Under the pieces are notes generated by a model. It was not told the origin of the DNA, searched no databases, and saw nothing but the letters and a program-made list of their open reading frames with translations. Position numbers and translations under genes: made by a program. This document shows positions 18,501 through 26,960 of a stretch of DNA of 64,000 nt, one piece after another (the stretch's first letter is position 1; each line of letters starts with the position of its first letter). The DNA comes from Novosphingobium sp. PhB165 (lineage in GTDB: Bacteria; Pseudomonadota; Alphaproteobacteria; Sphingomonadales; Sphingomonadaceae), in the NCBI RefSeq assembly GCF_004341845.1, contig NZ_SLVB01000009.1, positions 1 through 64,000 of the forward strand, in the 5' to 3' direction.

Positions 18501-18501
18501 C

Positions 18502-18771
18502 TTAGCGTTTCGGCAGGTGGAGCAGCGCCACAGTCAGCCACGCGCCCACCGTTAGATGCGCGCACCAGGCAACGAGCCCATAGCCGCCGCCAAGGCCCGC
18601 AATATCGACGGCAAGCGCTGCCGCCAGCAGGGCCCATCCGGCCCACCGGGCAGTAAAGGCGTGGCTCTTCGCGAGCGTTCGCCCGGCAAGATCGCGCTGG
18701 TGGCGCGGCATGGACACTGCCAGCGCCCAGAAACCAGCGAGGGCAAGCAGGATACCCAGAACGTGGGTCAT
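18502..18771 (-). CDS. DUF3325 small membrane protein
   Basis: An 89-residue protein with three predicted membrane helices, matching the DUF3325 family. The conserved pieces are LALAGFWALAVSMPRHQ near the start and the RWAGWALLAAAL helix. The family has no known activity but is regularly the last gene of PepSY/DUF3649 operons linked to siderophore or iron uptake. It overlaps the PepSY gene by four bases (ATGA). Confidence 0.8.
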   Translation of the reverse strand: MTHVLGILLALAGFWALAVSMPRHQRDLAGRTLAKSHAFTARWAGWALLAAALAVDIAGLGGGYGLVAWCAHLTVGAWLTVALLHLPKR

Positions 18772-20318
18772 GCCCGCACTGCCTTTTCCCGGCCCATCGT
18801 CCGGCCGGCCGACGCCTTGCGCTGACGTGCCGCCAGTCTGGCAGCGGCGAGCGCGAAGGCAGCCGCAAGCGACAGCATGACCATATCGAAAGCCACGAAC
18901 AGCCAGTCCCCCCTCATCAGGCTGACAGGCAGTCCCCGGCTGGTGGTGAAGGCGTTGACCAGCGGCACCGCCGCGAAAAGCAGCGCCGCCAGTCGCAGCG
19001 CCTCAAGCCACGCCCGCGCCGCCGGGCGCAGCAGCGCCCAGATCAGCACGCCCAGCCAGACGAGGAACATCGTGTGGATCTCCCAGTCCGCGCGCGCTGC
19101 CATCCCGGTGGGCAACAATCGGTTGGCGAGGAAGTAGGACGGAATGGCGCAGCCCAGCCCGGCAATGGTCGCGATGTTGAGCTTTTCCACGAGGCGAAAA
19201 CCGAAATGCGGGCGTTCCGGATCGGGTAGCCGCTGGCGGCGCTTGACGGTCCAGAGCACAAGCCCGGTGCCCACCATCGCGGTTCCGGCAAGGCCGCTCA
19301 GGAAATAGAGCCAGCGCAGCGCAATCTGCGCGAAGCGTCCCGAATGGAGGCCGATCATCACGCTCTCGGTCTTGAGCGCAGCGCCTTGCGGCAGGCTGCC
19401 GCCGGTCTGGCGGCCACTGGTACCGTCAAAAACCATGACTTCGCCGCGCGAGCCCATCGCCTCGCCCGGCCCGCGCGTCAGCGCGATCGTCGCGGTCTCG
19501 TCGCCCGGATTGTTGATCCGCACCACGCCGACCTCACGCCCGCCCCACTGCGCCGATGCCTTGCGCATCAGCGGCGCAAGGTCGGCAAGGGGGACGTTCC
19601 TGCCGCTGCGTTCGGCGGCCGGTGGATCGCCGAAAACCGCGGACTGGAAGGTGTCGGGCGAAGCGTAGTTCGCCAATATACCCCACGGCATGTACATCGC
19701 CGCCAGCGTCACCAGCCCGGTGAACGTGATCATCAGGTGGAACGGCAGCGCCAGCACGGCGGTCACGTTGTGCGCATCCAGCCACGATCGCTGGCCCTTG
19801 CCGAAGCGCAGCATGAAGAAGTCGACGAAGATCTTCTTGTGCGTGATCACGCCCGAGAGGATCGCCACCAGCATGAACATCGCCGCGATGCCCACCAGAT
19901 AGCGGGCCCAGAGCACCGGCAGGTAATGCAGGTCAAAATGGAAGCGATAGAGGAAGTAGCCACCGTTGGTCTGGCGCACAGTCACTTCCCGGCCGCTTTC
20001 ATCGAGTACGGCCTCGGTCTGGCCACTGGTGCCGGTGCCCGGGTACCAGAAGGCCTGCGTGGTAGCGCTGCGTCCGTTGGGAAGCGTGAGGAACCAGAAG
20101 CTCGCGTCTGGCGCGGTGCGTTGGAGGAAGCGGACCGCGCCTTGCGCCGATGCCACCGGATCGGCCGTGCCGGTCACTTCGGGCTGCATCCAGCGGGTGA
20201 TCTCGTCCTGGAAATAGGCCGAAGTCCCCGTGGCGAACATGGCAAACAGCAGCCAGCCCAGCACCAGCCCTGTCCAGGTGTGCACGAGCGCCATCGATTG
20301 CCGCAGGCTCTCCTTCAC
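18768..20318 (-). CDS. PepSY-associated TM protein (probable periplasmic iron or siderophore reductase)
   Basis: A 516-residue inner-membrane protein of the PepSY-TM family. It has an N-terminal helix (VHTWTGLVLGWLLFAMFATG), a central periplasmic region and further helices with conserved His residues (FHLMITFTG, SVMIGLHSGRFAQI), plus a hydrophobic C-terminus. Relatives such as FpvG/FoxB act as reductases that release iron from siderophores. I chose the GTG at 20318 because it forms a GTGA overlap with the DUF3649 stop; longer starts would run inside that gene. It is the middle gene of a DUF3649-PepSY-DUF3325 operon under a Fur-box-like promoter. Confidence 0.83.
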   Translation of the reverse strand: MKESLRQSMALVHTWTGLVLGWLLFAMFATGTSAYFQDEITRWMQPEVTGTADPVASAQGAVRFLQRTAPDASFWFLTLPNGRSATTQAFWYPGTGTSGQTEAVLDESGREVTVRQTNGGYFLYRFHFDLHYLPVLWARYLVGIAAMFMLVAILSGVITHKKIFVDFFMLRFGKGQRSWLDAHNVTAVLALPFHLMITFTGLVTLAAMYMPWGILANYASPDTFQSAVFGDPPAAERSGRNVPLADLAPLMRKASAQWGGREVGVVRINNPGDETATIALTRGPGEAMGSRGEVMVFDGTSGRQTGGSLPQGAALKTESVMIGLHSGRFAQIALRWLYFLSGLAGTAMVGTGLVLWTVKRRQRLPDPERPHFGFRLVEKLNIATIAGLGCAIPSYFLANRLLPTGMAARADWEIHTMFLVWLGVLIWALLRPAARAWLEALRLAALLFAAVPLVNAFTTSRGLPVSLMRGDWLFVAFDMVMLSLAAAFALAAARLAARQRKASAGRTMGREKAVRA

Positions 20319-20638
20319 AGGCGGCCCCCCGTTGTCAGAGAAAACCAGAGGTACCCGCCCATGACCGCGCCCGAAACGAGCATCCACAGCCACAGCCGCA
20401 CCACCGAACGCATGCCGAACGCCGCCAGCGCCAGCACCGCGAAGATCGCGAAAGACAGCAGCGTGGCCGCCATGCTCGCTTCGGGCGCGGAGACCGCAAG
20501 ACCATGCGCCAACGCACGGGCAACGCAGGCCGCCGCCAGCGAAGAGAGCGCATAATTGGCCGGAACCGCCGCCAGCAGTCTGGCCGCGAGATTGCCTTTG
20601 CCGATGCCTTTACGGACTTTGCCCGCGCGCGTGTTCAT
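20315..20638 (-). CDS. DUF3649 small membrane protein
   Basis: A 107-residue protein with about three hydrophobic helices, matching the DUF3649 family (RLLAAVPANYALSSLAAACV, then TLLSFAIFAVLALAAFGMR). It is the first gene of an iron-type operon and is coupled to the PepSY gene through a GTGA overlap. Function is unknown; association with siderophore uptake operons is common for this family. A Fur-box-like repeat lies about 35 bases upstream of its start. Confidence 0.8.
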   Translation of the reverse strand: MNTRAGKVRKGIGKGNLAARLLAAVPANYALSSLAAACVARALAHGLAVSAPEASMAATLLSFAIFAVLALAAFGMRSVVRLWLWMLVSGAVMGGYLWFSLTTGGRL

Positions 20639-20671
20639 GACGGCTCCGAAAGTGCGCCTTGGTCGCGTTAT

Positions 20672-20686
20672 TGCGAACCATTCGCA
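20672..20686. promoter_or_regulatory. Fur-box-like perfect inverted repeat upstream of the DUF3649 operon
   Basis: TGCGAACCATTCGCA is a perfect inverted repeat (TGCGAA, 3-base spacer, TTCGCA), 34 bases upstream of the DUF3649 start. It resembles the sites at 11173 and 20716. Iron-dependent repression is inferred from the genes it controls. Confidence 0.65.
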
Positions 20687-20715
20687 TTTCTGGCGCTGCT
20701 AACAGAGTCCCAACT

Positions 20716-20730
20716 TGCGAGTCAATCGCA
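20716..20730. promoter_or_regulatory. Second Fur-box-like repeat near the DUF3649 promoter
   Basis: TGCGAGTCAATCGCA has inverted TGCGA/TCGCA halves with a 5-base spacer. It lies about 30 bases further upstream of the DUF3649 gene, between it and the cobalamin riboswitch, so it could serve either direction. Confidence 0.55.
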
Positions 20731-20919
20731 TTAGATGCAAAATCGAGGGGATCTGCACCGCCAGCCTGATGCGTTGCTCATCGTCATCGCGTTTTGGATC
20801 GGCCTGCGCGCGCGATCCCGGCGCTTGCCCGGGGCGCGACACTTGCGGGCGGACACGGCGACGGCTAGGAGCCTGCCTGTCCGCCGCAGCCCCGACCGGG
20901 GCGACGGCGAACACCATTA

Positions 20920-21140
20920 TCGCGCCGGTGCCCCGCAAGGGGCTTAAAATGGGAACACGGTACGAGTGGCCTGCCACTCCAATCCGGGGCTGTCCCTGCA
21001 ACTGTAAGCGGCGAGCGCGATGCACATTCGCGGCGGGGCAAAGCCTCTGCCCGCAGCCACTGGGCCGGACGCTAAGTCATGCGAGGCCTGGGAAGGCAGT
21101 GCATCGTGCCGTGACCCGCAAGCCAGGAGACCTGCCGGGG
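20920..21140 (+). ncRNA. Cobalamin (AdoCbl) riboswitch upstream of cobW
   Basis: The conserved elements are in order: GGTGCCCCGCAAGGGGC, then TTAAAATGGGAA and GGT, then CTGTCCCTGCAACTGTAAGCG in the core, then AGCCACTGGGCC, and finally the B12 box GCAAGCCAGGAGACCTGCC. It precedes cobW-cobN-cobO-bluB on the same strand. Its expected effect is repression of the cobalamin genes when adenosylcobalamin is abundant. The exact ends are approximate. Confidence 0.92.
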
Positions 21141-21239
21141 TCGATGTCGCTCTTGCCCGGGTCCAGGGATTGGCCAAGGCACGGTAACTCTCCGTCTGAG
21201 CGACGTGATGCATGCGGCCGGGGCCGCAGCGGCATGCCA

Positions 21240-21267
21240 CGTCGGGCGCTCGCGCGCCTGCCCGACG
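21240..21267 (+). promoter_or_regulatory. GC-rich hairpin in the cobW leader
   Basis: CGTCGGGC and GCCCGACG form an 8-base perfect stem with a 12-base loop, between the riboswitch and the cobW start. No U-tract follows, so it is not a classical terminator. It may belong to the expression platform. Confidence 0.35.
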
Positions 21268-21342
21268 CCCGTGTGTCCGCGTCGTCCGCAAGAGACGGCC
21301 TGCCCCGCCGCTTCCGAGTTACCGGCGCGCGGGAGACGATAC

Positions 21343-22392
21343 ATGAGCAAAGTTCCCACCACCGTCATCACCGGCTTCCTGGGCGCCGGCAAGACCACGC
21401 TGATCCGCCACCTGCTGCAGAACGCCAAGGGCCGCCGCCTTGCGCTGATCATCAACGAGTTCGGCGATGTCGGCGTCGACGGCGAACTGGTGAAGGGCTG
21501 CAATGACGAGGCCTGCCCGGAGGACGATATCGTCGAACTGGCCAACGGCTGCATCTGCTGCACCGTCGCCGACGATTTCCTGCCGACCATGCAGAAGCTG
21601 CTCGACCGCGAGAACAAGCCCGATCACATCATCATCGAAACCAGCGGCCTTGCCCTGCCCAAGCCGCTGGTAAAGGCCTTCCAGTGGCCCGACATCCGCA
21701 CCCGCGCCACGGTTGACGGCGTGGTCGCGCTGATCGACGCCGATGCCGTCGCGGCGGGCCGCTTCGCCACCGATGAGGCGGCGCTGGCGGCGGCCCGCGC
21801 GGCGGATCCGATGCTCGACCACGAAAGCCCGCTGGAAGAACTGTTCGAGGAACAACTGGGCTGCGCCGACATGGTGGTGCTCAACAAGACTGACCTCGTC
21901 GACGCCGATGCCCTCGCCCATGTCGAGACGCTGGTGCTGGCCGAGACACGCCCCGGCGTGAAGATCGTGCGCGCCGATCACGGCGCCGTCGACATCGCCG
22001 CGCTGCTGGGCATTACCGCTGCGGCCGAAGACGATCTCGATTCCCGCCCCTCGCACATCGACGGGCTGGACGAAGATCACGACCATGACGACTTCGACAG
22101 CTTCGTTGTTTCCGGCGGTGACGTGGCCGATCTCGACGCCCTTCTCGCCCGCCTGAAGGACCTGATCGCGGAACACGACGTGCTGCGCGTGAAGGGCATG
22201 GTCGCCGTCGGCGGCAAGCCTAGCCGCCTTGTCGTGCAGGCCGTGGGCCCGCGCATCCAGCACTTCTACGACCGTGCATGGCTGCCGCAGGAAGTGCGCC
22301 GCACCCAGCTTGTCATCATCGGCCAGAAGGGGCTGGACCGCACCGCCATCGAGGCGGGCCTTACGCATGTTCTCGGCACGGTAGCGGCTTGA
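21343..22392 (+). CDS. cobW: CobW-family GTP-binding protein, cobalamin synthesis
   Basis: A 349-residue G3E-family GTPase. The Walker A motif is GFLGAGKTTL (about residues 10-19), the metal-binding CxCC motif appears as NGCICC (about 71), and ETSGLALP and NKTDLVD are further GTPase motifs. A His/Asp-rich stretch, DEDHDHDDFD, near residue 245 is typical. CobW is thought to deliver cobalt to the CobNST chelatase. The start at 21343 follows GGGAGACGATAC; longer in-frame starts fall in the leader. It is the first gene after the cobalamin riboswitch and is separated from cobN by a repeat element. Confidence 0.92.
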   Translation: MSKVPTTVITGFLGAGKTTLIRHLLQNAKGRRLALIINEFGDVGVDGELVKGCNDEACPEDDIVELANGCICCTVADDFLPTMQKLLDRENKPDHIIIETSGLALPKPLVKAFQWPDIRTRATVDGVVALIDADAVAAGRFATDEAALAAARAADPMLDHESPLEELFEEQLGCADMVVLNKTDLVDADALAHVETLVLAETRPGVKIVRADHGAVDIAALLGITAAAEDDLDSRPSHIDGLDEDHDHDDFDSFVVSGGDVADLDALLARLKDLIAEHDVLRVKGMVAVGGKPSRLVVQAVGPRIQHFYDRAWLPQEVRRTQLVIIGQKGLDRTAIEAGLTHVLGTVAA

Positions 22393-22432
22393 GGTTCTCC
22401 CTCATGCCCACCTTCGCCGCCCCCCCCTACCC

Positions 22433-22519
22433 TCGTCATTGCGAACCCGCGAAGCGGGTGAAGCAATCCAGATTCGCGCAGAGCCGCACTGGATTGCTTC
22501 GCTACGCTCGCAATGACGA
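22433..22519. repeat. Dispersed inverted repeat, type C (CGTCATTGCGA...TCGCAATGACG)
   Basis: Terminal arms TCGTCATTGCGA and TCGCAATGACGA, together with inner arms GAAGCAATCCAG and CTGGATTGCTTC, fold into one long hairpin. It fills most of the gap between cobW and cobN. Repeats of this type are common in alphaproteobacterial genomes and carry no gene. Confidence 0.85.
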
Positions 22520-22555
22520 GTCAGAGTTCTGTCGCAGTGGCGGGGGGAACGCCTG

Positions 22556-25500
22556 ATGCACCTGCTGTCCGCCACGCCGGGGACGATCTCCAACGGCGAG
22601 GAGGCGATCGACCTCGACCAGTCTCCCGGCGACATGGTGATCCTCACCGTGGCGGACAGCGAACTCGCCTGCTTTGCGGGCGCGGCGGCGCGAATGCCGG
22701 AAGGCGCGCCGAGCGTTCGGCTCGCGAACCTGCTGCAACTGCGCCACCCCTATTCGATCGACCTCTATGTCGAGAAGGTGATCGCCAAGGCCAAGTTCGT
22801 CTGCGTGATCCTGCTCGGCGGAAAGAGCTACTGGGGCTACGGCATCGACGAGATCGCCCGCGTCGCGCGCGAGAACGCCATCGCCTTCGCCGCCATTGCC
22901 GATGGGCGCGAGGCGGACCCGGCGCTCGACCGCGCCTCCACCCTACCCGCCGAGGTCCGCGAGCGGATGCGCGACTATCTGCGGCAGGGCGGCACCGCCA
23001 ATGCCCTCTCGTTCCTGCGTACTGCCGCGCGGACCATCGGGCATGATGCGGGCGAGCCGGATGATCCGGTGCCGGTAGCCGATGCCGGGCTCTATCTTGC
23101 GGGCACAGAACGCGCCGGACTTGCCGACGTGCAGGCAGGCTGGACCGAAGGCCGCCCGCTCGCCCTGCTGGTGTTCTATCGCGCGCTGATGATCGCGGGC
23201 ACCTTGCACGCCGTCGACGCGATGATCGCTGCGTTGCGGGAACGCGGCTTCAACGTCGCCGCCGTTCACGTTCGCGCCTTGCGGGAGCCTTTCGCGGTGG
23301 ACTGGCTGAGCGGATTGCTAGGCGAGATCGCGCCCGATGTGATCGTCAATGCCACCAGCTTCGCCTCGTCCTCCGCAGGCGACGATCGCAAGCCGGGCAT
23401 TCTGGAAAAGGCGGACTGCCCGATCCTCCAAGTCGCCTTCGCCGGCGTTGAGGAAGGCGAATGGCAGGGGTCCGCCCGCGGGCTCGGCCCGCGCGATCTC
23501 GCCATGAACGTCGCGCTGCCGGAGGTGGACGGGCGCGTTTTCACCCGTGCGGTCGCTTTCAAGGCAGCGGAGCGCTTTGACGAAGTGACCCAATGCGGCA
23601 TCGTCGTCCCGCGCGTGGCGCCGGACCGGGTGGCGTTCGTCGCCGATCTTGCCGCGAACTGGGCGGGCCTGCGGCGCACGGCGGCTGCCAAGCGCCGCGT
23701 CGCGCTGGTCCTGGCGAACTATCCCAACCGCGATGGGCGCATCGGCAACGGCGTCGGCCTCGACACCCCCGCCAGCACCGCTGCGATCATCGCCGCTCTG
23801 GCCGAGGCGGGCTATGACACCGGCGACGCGCCCAAGGACGGCGCCGCGCTGATGCGCGTGATGACCGGCGGCGTGACCAACGACCTGACATCGCTGAGCC
23901 GTCCCGGCGAAGTTTCCCTGCCGCTTTCGATCTACGAAGCCACCTTTGCAGCCGTGCCCGAAAGCGCGCGCAAGGCCATGGTCGAACGCTGGGGCGAGCC
24001 TGCGGCCGATCCCTTCGTGCGGGACGGCGCGTTCCGCCTGCCGGTGCACCGTTTCGGCAATCTCGCCATCGCCGTGCAACCCGCGCGCGGCTACAATATC
24101 GATCCCAAGGCCAGCTATCACGATCCGGCCCTGCCGCCCCCGCACGCCTATCTCGCCTTCCACGTCTGGCTGGCGCAGGACTTCGGCGCGCAGGCGGTGG
24201 TCCATGTCGGCAAGCACGGCAATCTGGAATGGCTGCCCGGCAAGGCCATCTCGCTCTCGCGCGAGTGCTTCCCGGAGATCTGCGCCGGGCCGCTGCCGCA
24301 ACTCTACCCCTTCATCGTCAACGACCCCGGCGAAGGCACGCAGGCCAAGCGCCGCATCGGCGCGGTCGTCGTCGATCACCTCACCCCGCCGCTGACCCGA
24401 GCCGAGACTTATGGCCCGCTCAAGCAGCTTGAGGCGCTGGTGGACGAATATTACCTCGCCGCCGGGATGGACCCGCGCCGTCTCTACCGGCTCCGGCGGG
24501 ACATTCTCGATCTGGCGCGAAGCCACGGCCTCGACCGTGACGCCGGGGCCAACGGCGACGATGACGATGCGCTTTCGGCCATCGACAACTACTTGTGCGA
24601 GTTGAAGGAATTGCAGATCCGCGATGGTCTGCATGTCTTCACGCAATCGCCCGAGGGCCGCTTGCGGCGTGATCTGCTGGTCGCGCTGGCCCGCACGCCG
24701 CGTGGGTATGACCATGCCGGACAGGCCTCGCTGCTGCGGGCGATGGCGGACGATTTCGGGCTGGACTTCGACCCGCTCGACTGCCGGATGGGAGACCATT
24801 GGAATGGCGCCCGGCCAGAAGCGCTCGGGGCGGTATCCGAAGAGCCGTGGCGCACGCATGGCGACACCGTCGAACGGCTGGAACTGCTGGCAGCGGAATG
24901 GGTGAGCGAAACAACCCAAACCCCGCTCGTCCTGAGCTTGTCGAAGGACCACAGCACGGCGCCAGCATCCTTCGACAAGCTCAGGATGAGCGGAGCGGGG
25001 GACAGGACACTGGCCGTCCTCGACGCGATCCGCACCGACCTAGCCCCCCGCATCGATCTTTGCGGCCCGCGCGAAGCCGAAGCCTTGCTGGCCGGACTCG
25101 ATGGCCGCTTCGTGCTGCCCGGCCCTTCCGGCGCGCCCACGCGCGGGCGACCGGATGTGCTCCCCACGGGACGCAATTTCTACTCGGTCGACACCCGCGC
25201 CGTGCCCACCGCCGTCGCCTGGGAACTCGGCCGCAAGTCGGCCGATCTGCTGGTGGAAGACTACCTCCAGCGCGAGGGCGAGTACCCGCAGGCCATGGCC
25301 CTTTCCGCATGGGGCACCGCCAACATGCGCACGGGCGGTGACGATATCGCACAGGCCCTCGCGCTGATGGGCGTGCGCCCGCGCTGGGACTGGACTTCGG
25401 GCCGCGTGGTCGGCTTCGAGGTAATGACCGTGGCCGAACTCGGCCGCCCGCGCGTGGACGTGACCTTGCGCGTCTCCGGTTTCTTCCGCGACGCCTTCCC

Positions 25501-26350
25501 CGAACAGATCGACCTGATCGACAGCGCCGCGCGCGCGGTGATGGCGCTCGACGAACCGCTGGGCGACAACCCCGCCGCCGAACGCCATCGCGCCGAAACG
25601 GCCGCACTCGTCGAAAGCGGCGAGGCGGAAACGCAGGCCACCCGCCGCGCCGGCGCACGCGTGTTCGGATCGAAGCCGGGTGCCTACGGTGCCGGACTTC
25701 AGGCGATGATCGACGAGAAGATCTGGCATGAGCGCGGCGATCTGGCCGATGTCTATCTTGACTGGGGCAGCTACGCCTATGGCGGCGGTGTGGAGGGCGA
25801 TGCCGAGCGCGGCCTCTTCGCCGCACGCCTCGCCTCGGTCGATGCGGTGGTCCAGAACCAGGACAACCGCGAGCACGACCTGCTCGACAGCGACGACTAC
25901 TACCAGTTCGAAGGCGGCATTGCCGCCGCCGTCGAGCATCTGAAAGGCCGCGCGCCGCTCAGCTATCATAACGACCACAGCCGCCCGGAACGCCCGGTCG
26001 TCCGCACGCTGGAGGACGAGATCGGCCGCATCGTGCGCGGGCGCGTCACCAACCCCAAGTGGATCGCCGGCGTCATGCGCCACGGCTACAAGGGCGCATT
26101 CGAGATCGCTGCCTCGGTCGACTATCTCTTCGCCTTCGCCGCCACCACCCACGCGGTGAAGGACCACCATTTCGATGCCGTCCACGCCGCCTTCATCGAG
26201 GACGAGGCGGTGCGTGATTTCATGGCAGAAACCAACCCCGCCGCCTTGCGCGAAACCGCCGCGCGCCTTGCCGAGGCGCTGGAGCGCGGCCTCTGGAAAC
26301 CCCGATCGAACAGCGCGGGCCTGACGCTCGCGGCCCTCTCAGGAGCATGA
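22556..26350 (+). CDS. cobN: Aerobic cobaltochelatase subunit CobN
   Basis: A 1264-residue CobN, the large subunit of the ATP-dependent cobaltochelatase that inserts Co(II) into hydrogenobyrinic acid a,c-diamide. Typical segments include HVGKHGNLEWLPGKA (about 550), FIVNDPGEGTQAKRR, TGRNFYSVDTRAVPTAVAWELG and DVYLDWGSYAYGGGVEG. RBS GGGGGAA precedes the start. Residues about 789-815 are the translation of a type A dispersed inverted repeat, inserted in frame between conserved blocks, so the protein carries a low-complexity insert unlike other CobN proteins. It overlaps cobO by four bases. CobS and CobT are not in this window. Confidence 0.93.
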   Translation: MHLLSATPGTISNGEEAIDLDQSPGDMVILTVADSELACFAGAAARMPEGAPSVRLANLLQLRHPYSIDLYVEKVIAKAKFVCVILLGGKSYWGYGIDEIARVARENAIAFAAIADGREADPALDRASTLPAEVRERMRDYLRQGGTANALSFLRTAARTIGHDAGEPDDPVPVADAGLYLAGTERAGLADVQAGWTEGRPLALLVFYRALMIAGTLHAVDAMIAALRERGFNVAAVHVRALREPFAVDWLSGLLGEIAPDVIVNATSFASSSAGDDRKPGILEKADCPILQVAFAGVEEGEWQGSARGLGPRDLAMNVALPEVDGRVFTRAVAFKAAERFDEVTQCGIVVPRVAPDRVAFVADLAANWAGLRRTAAAKRRVALVLANYPNRDGRIGNGVGLDTPASTAAIIAALAEAGYDTGDAPKDGAALMRVMTGGVTNDLTSLSRPGEVSLPLSIYEATFAAVPESARKAMVERWGEPAADPFVRDGAFRLPVHRFGNLAIAVQPARGYNIDPKASYHDPALPPPHAYLAFHVWLAQDFGAQAVVHVGKHGNLEWLPGKAISLSRECFPEICAGPLPQLYPFIVNDPGEGTQAKRRIGAVVVDHLTPPLTRAETYGPLKQLEALVDEYYLAAGMDPRRLYRLRRDILDLARSHGLDRDAGANGDDDDALSAIDNYLCELKELQIRDGLHVFTQSPEGRLRRDLLVALARTPRGYDHAGQASLLRAMADDFGLDFDPLDCRMGDHWNGARPEALGAVSEEPWRTHGDTVERLELLAAEWVSETTQTPLVLSLSKDHSTAPASFDKLRMSGAGDRTLAVLDAIRTDLAPRIDLCGPREAEALLAGLDGRFVLPGPSGAPTRGRPDVLPTGRNFYSVDTRAVPTAVAWELGRKSADLLVEDYLQREGEYPQAMALSAWGTANMRTGGDDIAQALALMGVRPRWDWTSGRVVGFEVMTVAELGRPRVDVTLRVSGFFRDAFPEQIDLIDSAARAVMALDEPLGDNPAAERHRAETAALVESGEAETQATRRAGARVFGSKPGAYGAGLQAMIDEKIWHERGDLADVYLDWGSYAYGGGVEGDAERGLFAARLASVDAVVQNQDNREHDLLDSDDYYQFEGGIAAAVEHLKGRAPLSYHNDHSRPERPVVRTLEDEIGRIVRGRVTNPKWIAGVMRHGYKGAFEIAASVDYLFAFAATTHAVKDHHFDAVHAAFIEDEAVRDFMAETNPAALRETAARLAEALERGLWKPRSNSAGLTLAALSGA
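24921..25000. repeat. Type A inverted repeat inserted in frame inside cobN
   Basis: Arms TCCTGAGCTTGTCGAAGGA (24930-24948) and TCCTTCGACAAGCTCAGGA (24968-24986) form a 19-base perfect inverted repeat with a 19-base spacer. The same family is seen at 7953-8033 outside genes. The reading frame stays open through it. Confidence 0.9.
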
Positions 26351-26958
26351 CCATGGTGCAGCGTACCGACGAACAGCACGCCGAGAAGATGAAGAAGAAG
26401 CAGGCCGCGCATGACAAGATCATGGCCGGAAAGACGGTCGAAAAGGGCCTGCTGATCGTCCACACCGGCAAGGGCAAGGGCAAGACCACCGCCGCGCTCG
26501 GCATGGTGGTGCGCATGATCGGTCACGGCAAGAAAGTGGGCGTCGTCCAGTTCGTGAAAGGCGCGATGACCACCGGCGAGAAGGTCGTCTTCGATGCCTT
26601 CCCGGACAACGTCGAATTCAAGCCGATGGGCGAAGGCTTCACCTGGAACACGCAGGACCGCGCCCGCGACATCGAACTTTCGCGCGAGGCGTGGAACGAG
26701 GTGAAGCGCATGATCGCCGATCCCGCCTATGACATGGTGCTCGCCGACGAACTCAACATCGTGCTACGCTACGACTACCTGCCGCTCGATGAGGTGCTGG
26801 AAGTGCTGACATCGCGCGGCGAGATGAAGCATGTCGTCGTCACCGGCCGCAATGCGCCCGAGGCGCTGGTCGAGGCGGCGGACCTGGCGACGGAGATGAC
26901 GCTGGTGAAGCATCCGTTCCGCTCCGGCGTGAAGGCGCAGGCCGGCATCGAATTCTGA
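26347..26958 (+). CDS. cobO: Cob(I)yrinic acid a,c-diamide adenosyltransferase (CobO/BtuR)
   Basis: A 203-residue CobO/BtuR/CobA-type corrinoid adenosyltransferase. It has a P-loop GKGKGKTTAALG (about residues 42-53), MVVRMIGHGKKVGVVQFVKG, and the VLADELNIVLRYDYLP segment typical of the family. The C-terminus (HPFRSGVKAQAGIEF) is the conserved end. The enzyme adenosylates cobalt in corrinoid intermediates. The ATG at 26347 overlaps the cobN stop (ATGA); an ATG two codons later is a minor alternative. Confidence 0.95.
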   Translation: MTMVQRTDEQHAEKMKKKQAAHDKIMAGKTVEKGLLIVHTGKGKGKTTAALGMVVRMIGHGKKVGVVQFVKGAMTTGEKVVFDAFPDNVEFKPMGEGFTWNTQDRARDIELSREAWNEVKRMIADPAYDMVLADELNIVLRYDYLPLDEVLEVLTSRGEMKHVVVTGRNAPEALVEAADLATEMTLVKHPFRSGVKAQAGIEF

Positions 26959-26960
26959 CG

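Noticed and set aside
20639..20920. A small gene between the DUF3649 operon and the riboswitch
   Set aside because: Short open frames exist but lack a ribosome-binding site or recognisable sequence; the region is better read as promoter and leader.
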